Assembly: GCF_900100625.1 (NCBI RefSeq)
Contig: NZ_FMTY01000001.1
Span: forward strand, 652,410-716,409
DNA from: Flavobacterium saliperosum
GTDB lineage: Bacteria > Bacteroidota > Bacteroidia > Flavobacteriales > Flavobacteriaceae
Direction of reading: 5' to 3'
DNA: 64,000 nucleotides
The notes under the pieces are model-generated. The model had not been told where the DNA came from and did no database searches. It saw nothing but the letters and a program-made list of their open reading frames with translations. Below, one piece after another: positions 25,426 through 33,450 of the stretch. Both the position numbers and the translations under genes were made by a program. How positions within the stretch are numbered: position 1 is the first letter of the stretch; each line of letters opens with the position of its first letter.

Positions 25426-26712
25426 TTACAAAGTGAAAAAGGCAACCACTCCAGCCAACAGCATCACGCCATACCCGAGGTAGAGATAGTATTGCAGATG
25501 TCGGCCGCCGGCCCAAATCCCAATCCCCATCTTCACTAACGTATTGCTTAAAGTCGCAACGAGAACCGCTTTGGAAGCCAGCGCCACATCCAAAGAATGA
25601 CCGGTTAGTTTCGAGATGGATATTGTAATGGCATCGATATCCGAAAAACCCGCTATGGCACTGGAAACCAGCATTCCTTCGGCACCCAGATTCGCATTGG
25701 CATAACTGACAATCAACAGAATAACCGTATACAACAACCCGAAAACCAAGGCACCCGGCAAATCCAACGGCTTGTCTTTTCGAACCACTTCCTCCATTCC
25801 TTTCACGTTTCGTTGTTTGAAATAAAAATAGAGCACGCAAAGGACAGCCGATCCGAAAACGATAAGCATGGCCAGGTACAATTCGGAAAAAAGCAATCGG
25901 TTAAAAACGAAAGTCCACACAAAAACACGGACAATCATCATGGCGGAAGCCGAAAAAATAGCGGTGGCACAATAAAGGGACAAATGGTCGTTTTCCTTGC
26001 TTTTTTTTGCAAAAATCCAAGTGGTGGCCGTACTGGAGACCAACCCTCCAATGAAGCCCGACAATAAGATTCCCCATTCGGCACCAAAAAAGCGCATGAG
26101 TACATACCCTACAAATCCCAAACCGGAGGTCAGGATAATGACCAATCCGATTTCATGTGGATTAATAACATCATACGGACCAAAAGTTGCATTGGGCAAA
26201 AAAGGAAACACCAGCAATACAATTACCGTAAAGCGAATAAAATCATACAGTTCATCTCCGGTTATTTTTCCGATTACGGCTTTGAGTCGGATTTTGGCGG
26301 AAAGCAGTACCACGACCACCACGGTAATCATCAGACTGATTTCTATAAAACCCAAAAACGTTAAACTTCCCAGCAAAAAAGCAATCAGTACGGAAGATTC
26401 GGTTGTGGCACCGATATCACCGAGCGAGGCCGTTATCCAATAAGATATTCCGACGACAATTATAATCGCCAGCAGCACTCCGAAATAAATCCAGGGTGAA
26501 AAAAGAAACGAGGTCATGGCCCCCATGAAACCCAACAATACCACAAAAACAAATGTCCGCATCCCCGCCACACTTTGCACCTTCTCTTTCAAGGCGTTGT
26601 GCTCCCGCTCCAAACCGATCAGACAACCGATTCCGATGGCCACGAGCAACCGGACCACAAACTCCGATTGCGTCATTTTGAACGTAAGCATGTCAACAAA
26701 TTGAGAATCCAT
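25426..26712 (-). CDS. MgtC/SapB-family membrane protein with DUF4010
   Basis: 428 residues and about 11-12 hydrophobic helices. The N-terminal MgtC/SapB part (about 15-150) has the mark GIGCLIGLEREHNALK, and the C-terminal part (about 190-395) fits DUF4010, including GFIGGLVSSTATTW and AIAGFSDIDAITISISKL. The family is linked to magnesium homeostasis or membrane-potential control, but the biochemical role of the two-domain form is not settled. It is divergent from bioB across the 373-bp region that holds the dyad array. Confidence 0.88.
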   Translation of the reverse strand: MDSQFVDMLTFKMTQSEFVVRLLVAIGIGCLIGLEREHNALKEKVQSVAGMRTFVFVVLLGFMGAMTSFLFSPWIYFGVLLAIIIVVGISYWITASLGDIGATTESSVLIAFLLGSLTFLGFIEISLMITVVVVVLLSAKIRLKAVIGKITGDELYDFIRFTVIVLLVFPFLPNATFGPYDVINPHEIGLVIILTSGLGFVGYVLMRFFGAEWGILLSGFIGGLVSSTATTWIFAKKSKENDHLSLYCATAIFSASAMMIVRVFVWTFVFNRLLFSELYLAMLIVFGSAVLCVLYFYFKQRNVKGMEEVVRKDKPLDLPGALVFGLLYTVILLIVSYANANLGAEGMLVSSAIAGFSDIDAITISISKLTGHSLDVALASKAVLVATLSNTLVKMGIGIWAGGRHLQYYLYLGYGVMLLAGVVAFFTL

Positions 26713-26857
26713 CCTAAAAAAAGGTAACGGTTAGCGGTAGAACTAATTTCGGAATTTTATCTGAATCACAGTCACTTCCACCAAAAAATCAAAACCGGAC
26801 AGCAATCTTTACAAACACCTGTAACTTTACCCACAGAACACTAACCAAACCCATATA

Positions 26858-26984
26858 TTAAGAAAATAACTTAAAAAATTAAGTTATTTTCTTAATGCAT
26901 ATACTTATTTTCTTAATAGATTGATAACGACTATTTATAATTTTAAGTTGTTCTCTTAAAAAACACAGTTATTTTCTCAATTTA
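26858..26984. repeat. Array of about six dyad motifs at 21-22 bp period
   Basis: Units begin at 26858, 26879, 26900, 26921, 26943 and 26964. The core is TTAAG-N7-CTTAA: exact at 26858-26874, 26879-26895 and 26943-26959, half-degenerate at 26900 and 26964, and hardly recognisable at 26921. The first two units together make a perfect 18-bp inverted repeat (26857-26874 with 26879-26896). The spacing equals two DNA turns, so the sites would face one side of the helix. It lies in the divergent region between the MgtC/DUF4010 gene and bioB. The remaining bases 26713-26856 and 27007-27085 are AT-rich, with nothing else recognised apart from the features listed. Confidence 0.75.
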
Positions 26985-27006
26985 CCACGTCGGTCAACGT
27001 GGTAAA
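26981..27006. repeat. Perfect 10-bp inverted repeat upstream of bioB
   Basis: TTTACCACGT (26981-26990), a 6-nt loop and ACGTGGTAAA (26997-27006). It stands directly beside the 21-bp array and is unlike it in sequence, with higher GC. No T run follows, so an operator or a leader hairpin is more likely than a terminator. Confidence 0.75.
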
Positions 27007-27057
27007 AGACGTTTAAAAACACTCCTAACAAAATTTTTTACTTCGTATCTAATTACC

Positions 27058-27065
27058 TATTTTTG
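27058..27065 (+). promoter_or_regulatory. Candidate bioB -7 box
   Basis: TATTTTTG matches TAnnTTTG, 20 nt before the bioB ATG. No clear -33 TTG is visible. Confidence 0.35.
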
Positions 27066-27085
27066 AACCATTCAAATAATGTAGT

Positions 27086-28174
27086 ATGAGTACAACAACG
27101 AAACACAACTGGACGAAAGAAGAAATCATTGCGATATATAACAAGCCATTGATGGATTTGCTTTTCGAAGCGGCCTCCATTCACCGTGTAAATCACGACC
27201 CTAATGTGGTTCAGGTTTCCACGTTACTGTCGATTAAAACAGGCGGTTGCCCGGAAGATTGCGGATACTGTCCGCAAGCAGCCCGTTACCACACTAAAGT
27301 AGAAGGTAACGATTTAATGTCGGTTGCACAGGTAAAAGCACAGGCGTTACGCGCCAAATCCGGAGGTTCTTCCCGCGTATGTATGGGAGCAGCCTGGAGA
27401 AACGTAAAAGACGGACCCGAGTTCGATCAGGTTTTGGAAATGGTACGTACCATCAACAAACTAGACATGGAAGTATGCTGTACTTTGGGAATGTTAACCG
27501 AAAACCAGGCGCACCGTTTGGCAGAAGCCGGATTGTATGCCTACAACCACAATTTAGACACCTCTGAAGATTATTATAAAGAAGTGATTTCCACCCGAGG
27601 ATTTGAAGACCGTTTGCAAACCATTGAGAACGTTCGTAAAACGAATGTTACCGTTTGCAGTGGCGGAATCATCGGTATGGGAGAAAGCATTGAAGACCGT
27701 GCAGGCATGTTGGTGGCCTTATCGACATTGAACCCACAGCCGGAATCGGTGCCGATTAATGCGTTAGTTGCGGTAGAAGGCACGCCGATGGAAGACGAAT
27801 TGCCGGTGGAAATCTGGGAAATGATCCGTATGGTAGCCACTACGCGTATCGTAATGCCGGAAACACAGGTGAGACTTTCTGCCGGAAGAACACAAATGTC
27901 AAGAGAAGGTCAGGCGATGTGTTTCTTTGCAGGAGCGAATTCAATTTTTGCAGGTGACAAATTATTAACAACACCAAATCCGGATGTAAACGAAGACATG
28001 AAAATGTTTGAAATGTTGGGATTACAACCGCAAAAACCGTTCATCAAATTAATGCAACCGGAAACTGTGGAAGCGGAAGACTCCAAATTCCAGGCCTTGG
28101 GCGAAAAACCAAAATGGTCCCGACCGGAGCATAAAATTGAAAGAAACCTTGAGGCGCAGGCTAAAGGAAAATAA
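27086..28174 (+). CDS. bioB: Biotin synthase
   Basis: 362 residues, normal length. The radical SAM cluster motif is Cys55-x3-Cys59-x2-Cys62 in GGCPEDCGYCPQ. Other family marks are GSSRVCMGAAWR, YNHNLDTSEDYY and AGRTQMSREGQ. It inserts sulphur into dethiobiotin. It is encoded alone, away from bioF-bioD-bioA at 40-44 kb, with the dyad array and a separate inverted repeat in front. Confidence 0.97.
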   Translation: MSTTTKHNWTKEEIIAIYNKPLMDLLFEAASIHRVNHDPNVVQVSTLLSIKTGGCPEDCGYCPQAARYHTKVEGNDLMSVAQVKAQALRAKSGGSSRVCMGAAWRNVKDGPEFDQVLEMVRTINKLDMEVCCTLGMLTENQAHRLAEAGLYAYNHNLDTSEDYYKEVISTRGFEDRLQTIENVRKTNVTVCSGGIIGMGESIEDRAGMLVALSTLNPQPESVPINALVAVEGTPMEDELPVEIWEMIRMVATTRIVMPETQVRLSAGRTQMSREGQAMCFFAGANSIFAGDKLLTTPNPDVNEDMKMFEMLGLQPQKPFIKLMQPETVEAEDSKFQALGEKPKWSRPEHKIERNLEAQAKGK

Positions 28175-28232
28175 AATCACATCTCACTTAATTGATATAG
28201 AATACTTTATCTTATATTATAAAGATTTTTCT

Positions 28233-28273
28233 TAACTTTGCTCTTAGCCGCCCCGCTAAGAGCATTTTTTTTG
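28233..28273 (+). terminator. Terminator hairpin after bioB, overlapping a -7-like box
   Basis: GCTCTTAGC (28240-28248), a 6-nt loop and GCTAAGAGC (28255-28263) form a perfect 9-bp stem followed by a run of eight T. TAACTTTG at 28233-28240, which fits TAnnTTTG, immediately precedes it. Read as a terminator for bioB it is normal; read as a promoter, it would drive a transcript starting at the hairpin. Confidence 0.75.
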
Positions 28274-28295
28274 CAATTCATTTTAATCGCCGAAT

Positions 28296-29168
28296 ATGAA
28301 GTTACATTTAACCGAAATTGAGCGCGTAAAAACCATTTCAAAAGAAGATTTTTACCACCATTACGTAAAAAAACAAAAGCCACTGGTAATTGAGCAGCTG
28401 ACTACCGATTGGCCGGCGTATGAGAAGTGGAACCTGAATTACATCAAGTCCATTGCGGGTGAAAAAACAGTGCCGCTGTATGACGACCGTCCCGTTTCAC
28501 ATGAAGATGGTTTTAACGAAGCGCATGCCGAGATGAAAATGAGCGATTACATCGACCTGTTACAGTCAAAACCCACCAATTACCGCATCTTTCTTTACAA
28601 CCTGATGAAACAGGTGCCGCAACTGCAAAACGACTTCCTATGGCCTGATATTGGCCTGAAACTGATAAAACAATTGCCAATGTTGTTCTTTGGTGGTGAA
28701 AATTCCAAGGTGTTTATCCATTATGACATTGATTATTCCAACATATTGCATTTTCACTTTCACGGAAAAAAACAATGCATTCTTTTCGCTCCGGACCAAA
28801 CCCCTTATTTATACAAAGTCCCTCATGCTTTGATTTCAAGGGAAGACATTGATTACGACAACCCCGATTTTGAAAAATGGCCGGCATTAAAACAAGCCAA
28901 AGGGTTAATCTGCAATCTGAATCATGGTGAAATGCTCTATATGCCGGAAGGCTACTGGCATTATATGAAATACCTAACACCTGGTTTTTCGATGAGTCTG
29001 CGCGCCTATCCCCGAAAACTGAGCAGTTTTTACTATGCCGTATACAACATTGTGGTCATGCGTCATTTTGATGAACTGATGCGCAAATGGAAAGGTCAGC
29101 AATGGATAGATTACAAAAACGAGCAGGCTATTGTGAGAACGCACAAAAACCTGAACATTATCACATAA
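28296..29168 (+). CDS. Cupin_8/JmjC-type 2-oxoglutarate Fe(II) oxygenase
   Basis: 290 residues. The iron site is His142-x-Asp144 (FIHYDID) with distal His222 (GYWHYM), and the Arg of MSLRAY is a candidate 2-oxoglutarate partner. The N-terminus RVKTISKEDFYHHYV and KPLVIEQLTTDWPAY match the cupin-like (FIH/JMJD) group. It probably hydroxylates a protein side chain or other small substrate; the target is unknown. It stands alone, convergent with the T9SS protease. Confidence 0.88.
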   Translation: MKLHLTEIERVKTISKEDFYHHYVKKQKPLVIEQLTTDWPAYEKWNLNYIKSIAGEKTVPLYDDRPVSHEDGFNEAHAEMKMSDYIDLLQSKPTNYRIFLYNLMKQVPQLQNDFLWPDIGLKLIKQLPMLFFGGENSKVFIHYDIDYSNILHFHFHGKKQCILFAPDQTPYLYKVPHALISREDIDYDNPDFEKWPALKQAKGLICNLNHGEMLYMPEGYWHYMKYLTPGFSMSLRAYPRKLSSFYYAVYNIVVMRHFDELMRKWKGQQWIDYKNEQAIVRTHKNLNIIT

Positions 29169-29169
29169 A

Positions 29170-29195
29170 AAAATCCCGATATGAATCGGGATTTT
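29170..29195. terminator. Bidirectional terminator
   Basis: AAAATCCCGAT (29170-29180), ATGA loop, ATCGGGATTTT (29185-29195). It sits between two convergent genes. Confidence 0.9.
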
Positions 29196-29216
29196 CTGTA
29201 TTAATCTACTTCTGAT

Positions 29217-32200
29217 TTAGTACATCACTTTTTTAGTAACCACCTGATTGTTTTCCAAAGTTACCTTAACGATTAAAGCGCTTTGTGTCGGTCTTACATG
29301 AGTGAGTTTCGCTGTATTACCGTTCACGTTTTTCTCTTCTGCAATTTGTCGCCCTAGAACATCATACACCACAACCGCTTTAATTTTCACTAAAGACGAT
29401 GCCACATTGATACTTCCGTTGGTGTGAATCACTACCGAATTGGCCACCGCTTCAAAGGTATCATTGGCTAAAGTTGTATTGGTGAAACGCAATTCGAAAC
29501 GGTCGTTGAATTCACCCGCCGGAGTGGAGAACACATAATCGGTCGCCTTTAAATCGTGAACCACATTCAATTGACGGTCTACCAGATAAACATTCTCACG
29601 ATTCAGGATTCCTTCCACTGCAGCAATTGAAATGGTATAGGTTTTTTCAAAATTCGACTGAAACCCTAACACTACCGTATCGTTGATATCAAACGCTCCT
29701 CTACCCTGAATTTTATATTTGTCTGTTCCGATTAAGGAATAGAAGGTAGCCGGCGTATTTGTTTTTGCATACGCTCCATCATAACCAAAATCCACTCCGG
29801 AAGTCGCTTCGGGAAAGAAACCGGTTAACAGTTGACTGAACACCCCTTCCTCATTGGATAAAGTAAGCCAGATTCTGTCTCTGGTAACCGGAGCCACAGA
29901 CCCATTACGATAAAAATTCGTATTCGCATAGGTAATGTTACGCATGCTGTTATTGAAAACCACATTTCCATTAACGGAGGCATCCACCTGAAAGCCCTGT
30001 CCCGAAGCAATCACACCTGTTGGCTGCGTCGTGTTTCCGGTTCCGGTTGCCGACGTAGCTGTTCCGCCCGAAAGGTTATAATAAGCAAAGTCATTCGAAC
30101 TGTAGGCCGTTCCGTTAAAATTACCCACATGCGTCCAAAAATACAGTGTTCCAGAAATCACTCCTGCATTCGCATTGATAAAATCATCCGCGTCAATTGC
30201 TGAAGGATACGGATTTCCGATCAAATTGAAATCGTCGTTATTTTTAGCATTGTCCAAGCTCAAACTCACCGGTACCGAAATGATTCCGTTATTAACCGGT
30301 CCGTTAAAGGCAACGCTTGCCTGTCTCGGGAAAACCCCGGATAAGTTAGCCATAGCAGCGTATCCTCTTCCCGGCGACATGGTTTCTGTTTGTGGTGTGA
30401 ACACCCAAGCATCACCGTTATCATCGTGAGAATCGTTATTATCGTCACGGAAATTGGCTGCGTTTAATTTGTAAATGGCATTTTGATTCCATCCCGACAA
30501 CACATTCCCAATAGTGGTATTGGCAACCGGTGAAGACCAGAAGGTATAATCCAGACGATCAAAAGCCGCCGAAGTTTTGTTTACCGTCATTGTTCCGTTA
30601 TTGGTAACTATGCCCGCATTATTAACCATCACCAACGATCCTTCATTAAGGACATTCAGCGTTCCCGTTGCATTAACCGTCAGATCACTGGTTACTTCCA
30701 CATAATTGTTAGCACCCACTGTTAGCGTGTTTCCACCATTAACAATTAAGCTGCAGCAAGAAAAACTACCGTTAATTGAGGTGTTATAATTTCCGGCTAT
30801 CGTTACAGCGGTATTCTTTGTCGGCACTCCGTTTGACCATGCGCTTCCATTCCAGGATGAAGAAATCACTCCACAAACCACAGGGATTTCGGTTATCACC
30901 TTTTGACATATTTCTATGGAAAAACTGTTTAGTGTCCCTGAATTCGCAGGCCCTCCTATGGCTTCAACATCCGCCACTCTGAACCTCCAGGTCCCGGCTG
31001 AACTTTTACCGTTCAAAGAAGCCAAACTTCCTATTGGTCTGTAACTATTACCAAGTCCGGCCCCTGCACAGGCAAAGGCTGCTCCGGCATCATCAAAAGT
31101 GGTAATCAAACTGGCTTCCCCGTTACCGCAAGCGTAATCGTCACTTCGGTACAATTGTACAAAAGTCAGGTCAGGATGATTTACACCAACATACAATTGG
31201 TTCGCCCTATGCGCAATGTTAGTCGATACATTCACATCGGAAATAACAACATTATCAGGCACATTGATTGTAAATGTCTGGTACGCCAACGGATTTTGTT
31301 CCACTATCGCAGCGTTTGGAGTAGCCGTGTAAGTCGTACAAACTGTAGCAACCGTATAACCGATAGCAAAATCCACCGTGTTAATCGCATAGTAATCATT
31401 ACCGGTAGGTTCAATCAACAAACGGCAATATGGAGCTGCAATTCCCGGAACCGTAATGGTTTGGGAACCGTCATTAGGAACGTTTGCGATTAGGGTAATC
31501 GGGAACGTTTGTCCTCCGTCTGTGGAAAGCAAAATATTCACATTTGCCGAACCTGCCAAAGCGGTCGTATTGTTAACGGACCATGTAACAGTTTGCGTAC
31601 TTCCTTGTGCCCAACTGATTCCTGCCGTATTTTGTGACGTGACTGCGAACGGACCATAGGCATTATCAAAAGTAACCGTCATGTTGTCACTTTCGTTACA
31701 AGCGCCGCCCGGGCGATTGTCTCTTACTGTGAATCTAAAATTCAGTACCCTGTCTACCCCGGGAACAATCTCCCACATATTTCCGTTCACCCCATTAGCC
31801 ACATGACCCGCCAGATTTGGAAATCGACGCATGGCACTGTTAGTTGGAGTAAAAGAACGGAAGTTCGGTCCGGCTGTTTTTGTCGTATTCGGATAGGTTG
31901 ATGCGGCAGTACCGACATCCATTTGTTCCCAGCAATATGTGAGCGATGCCAAACCGTCCGCGTCCGTACCAACCCCTGTTAATTTAAAAGCGGTTCCGAT
32001 GGGCAATAATTTGTCGGCACCCGCATTGGCAGTTGGCACATTATTTCCGGTTGGAATAACAACAGGACACGCCTTTCCTTTTATATTATTGGTAACCTGT
32101 TGTACACTTATAGCGTGAAAATAGGCATCACTGTGCGCCTGCACATCAGTGGCCCCGGTGATTCCGGCATAGCCCATAATGGTACTTCCGCTTCCCGGTT

Positions 32201-33302
32201 CTAATTGTGCCACAGCTACCTGGGTAGAATGTGTAAAAGTATGATTGGCGCCAAACTGATGGCCTAATTCGTGTGCTACGTAATCAATATCGAAAAAATC
32301 CCCTTGCGGAATCCCGTCTGCCGGAGAAGTGTAGCCACTTCCTTTTTGTCCGTTAACACAGACACATCCGATACAACCTGCATTTCCACCGCCTCCGGTA
32401 GCCCCAAACAGGTGACCTACATCGTAATTCGCCTCCCCAATCACATTGGTCAAGGTGGTTTGCAATTCGTTGTTCCAATTGGCCATCTGCGCTGCTGCAG
32501 AATAAGGATCTGTAGCCGCATTGGTATACACTACGTTAGCGTTTGTGGCAATAAGCACCATGGTAACATTGAAATCATTTTCGAAAACACCGTTAACACG
32601 GGTCATTGTCGCATTGATAGCCGCCATTGCGCCTGCAACGGTACCACCATGAAAAGTCGTATATTCTCCGGTACAGGACATGGCTAAACGGAAACGACGC
32701 AATTGGCTGTCATCGGCATTGTTTAGTACGCCCCGGTTATTGAAATCGGCTGTGAGATTAGCTTCTTCCGTTGAACAAGTAAAGGGCAATCCCGTTTTTT
32801 TGTTGTCTTTTCGGTTAAAAACCACATACGTTTCATGATTAGCCGTTAACGGATCAATAATCATGGTTCCTTTATCGGCTGAGCGAATGATGGCGCTAAG
32901 TCCTTTTTCATCCGACATACTGAAACGGATTATGGTGGTAGGATTCGTTACCGACACCCCTGCATAAGAGCGGATGTTAGGAAACTGTTCCTGAAGACCT
33001 GGCTCCATAACAGAAGCTTCGTACACCGTGAAGTTTTCATGATTCCCCTGAGCATCCGGAAATGAAATTACCACCGGAGCACTGTCCGAAATGGCAAAAC
33101 GCTGTGGAGCACTTCGCAATTTTTCCTTTAAAATCGTTTCGTTTAAAACATAAGCCTTGTATTCTGAAGGAAATGAAGTTTTTAGAATGGTCCCTTGTAA
33201 TTTATCCGTAGAAGTTTGGGTTTCTTTCCAAAGTGATTTCTCTTGAGACCATAGAGAAACCGCTAATAATTGCAATAGCGCAATTAGTAGGATTTTTTTC
33301 AT
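29217..33302 (-). CDS. Reprolysin-like zinc metalloprotease, T9SS type A cargo
   Basis: 1361 residues. Signal peptide 1-19 (WSQ end). A propeptide-like region runs to about residue 205, then the metzincin domain with HELGHQFGANH (344-354), a perfect HExxHxxGxxH, and the Met-turn STIMGYAG near residue 380. Bacterial Ig-like and P-domain regions follow (P-domain about 660-800, TFTINVPDNVVISDV). From about 815 it shares a module (SWNGSAWSNG, SFSCCSL) with the next gene. The last 75 residues are the T9SS type A sorting domain (VVTKKVMY end). It is probably exported and either surface-bound or released. Confidence 0.93.
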   Translation of the reverse strand: MKKILLIALLQLLAVSLWSQEKSLWKETQTSTDKLQGTILKTSFPSEYKAYVLNETILKEKLRSAPQRFAISDSAPVVISFPDAQGNHENFTVYEASVMEPGLQEQFPNIRSYAGVSVTNPTTIIRFSMSDEKGLSAIIRSADKGTMIIDPLTANHETYVVFNRKDNKKTGLPFTCSTEEANLTADFNNRGVLNNADDSQLRRFRLAMSCTGEYTTFHGGTVAGAMAAINATMTRVNGVFENDFNVTMVLIATNANVVYTNAATDPYSAAAQMANWNNELQTTLTNVIGEANYDVGHLFGATGGGGNAGCIGCVCVNGQKGSGYTSPADGIPQGDFFDIDYVAHELGHQFGANHTFTHSTQVAVAQLEPGSGSTIMGYAGITGATDVQAHSDAYFHAISVQQVTNNIKGKACPVVIPTGNNVPTANAGADKLLPIGTAFKLTGVGTDADGLASLTYCWEQMDVGTAASTYPNTTKTAGPNFRSFTPTNSAMRRFPNLAGHVANGVNGNMWEIVPGVDRVLNFRFTVRDNRPGGACNESDNMTVTFDNAYGPFAVTSQNTAGISWAQGSTQTVTWSVNNTTALAGSANVNILLSTDGGQTFPITLIANVPNDGSQTITVPGIAAPYCRLLIEPTGNDYYAINTVDFAIGYTVATVCTTYTATPNAAIVEQNPLAYQTFTINVPDNVVISDVNVSTNIAHRANQLYVGVNHPDLTFVQLYRSDDYACGNGEASLITTFDDAGAAFACAGAGLGNSYRPIGSLASLNGKSSAGTWRFRVADVEAIGGPANSGTLNSFSIEICQKVITEIPVVCGVISSSWNGSAWSNGVPTKNTAVTIAGNYNTSINGSFSCCSLIVNGGNTLTVGANNYVEVTSDLTVNATGTLNVLNEGSLVMVNNAGIVTNNGTMTVNKTSAAFDRLDYTFWSSPVANTTIGNVLSGWNQNAIYKLNAANFRDDNNDSHDDNGDAWVFTPQTETMSPGRGYAAMANLSGVFPRQASVAFNGPVNNGIISVPVSLSLDNAKNNDDFNLIGNPYPSAIDADDFINANAGVISGTLYFWTHVGNFNGTAYSSNDFAYYNLSGGTATSATGTGNTTQPTGVIASGQGFQVDASVNGNVVFNNSMRNITYANTNFYRNGSVAPVTRDRIWLTLSNEEGVFSQLLTGFFPEATSGVDFGYDGAYAKTNTPATFYSLIGTDKYKIQGRGAFDINDTVVLGFQSNFEKTYTISIAAVEGILNRENVYLVDRQLNVVHDLKATDYVFSTPAGEFNDRFELRFTNTTLANDTFEAVANSVVIHTNGSINVASSLVKIKAVVVYDVLGRQIAEEKNVNGNTAKLTHVRPTQSALIVKVTLENNQVVTKKVMY

Positions 33303-33399
33303 TTTTTTAGTAATTGGTTAGTTAAGTCGGTGCAATACTATTAATTTTATCAACAAATCACAACGAAAACCACTTTTATTTTAAAAACGCTCAAAAAAA

Positions 33400-33430
33400 A
33401 GAGCGCCCGGCTTTTAAAACCGGGCGCTCT
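33400..33430 (-). terminator. Terminator of the 1574-residue T9SS gene
   Basis: AGAGCGCCCGG (33400-33410), a 9-nt loop and CCGGGCGCTCT (33420-33430) form an 11-bp GC-rich stem. The minus-strand transcript continues into a T run. Confidence 0.88.
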
Positions 33431-33450
33431 GATATAGAAAAGTTTCTTTC

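Noticed and set aside
26858..26984. Dyad array as a CRISPR array
   Set aside because: Units are 21-22 bp including the gap, there are no unique spacers of constant length, and no cas gene is in the window.
26713..27085. Riboswitch before bioB
   Set aside because: No known metabolite riboswitch fold fits. The region is AT-rich with dyads that look like DNA sites, and biotin riboswitches are not established.
29825..32687. Long open frames antisense to the T9SS protease gene
   Set aside because: They lack ribosome sites and homology, and mirror the codon bias of the real gene. The same applies to opposite-strand frames over the ketosynthases.
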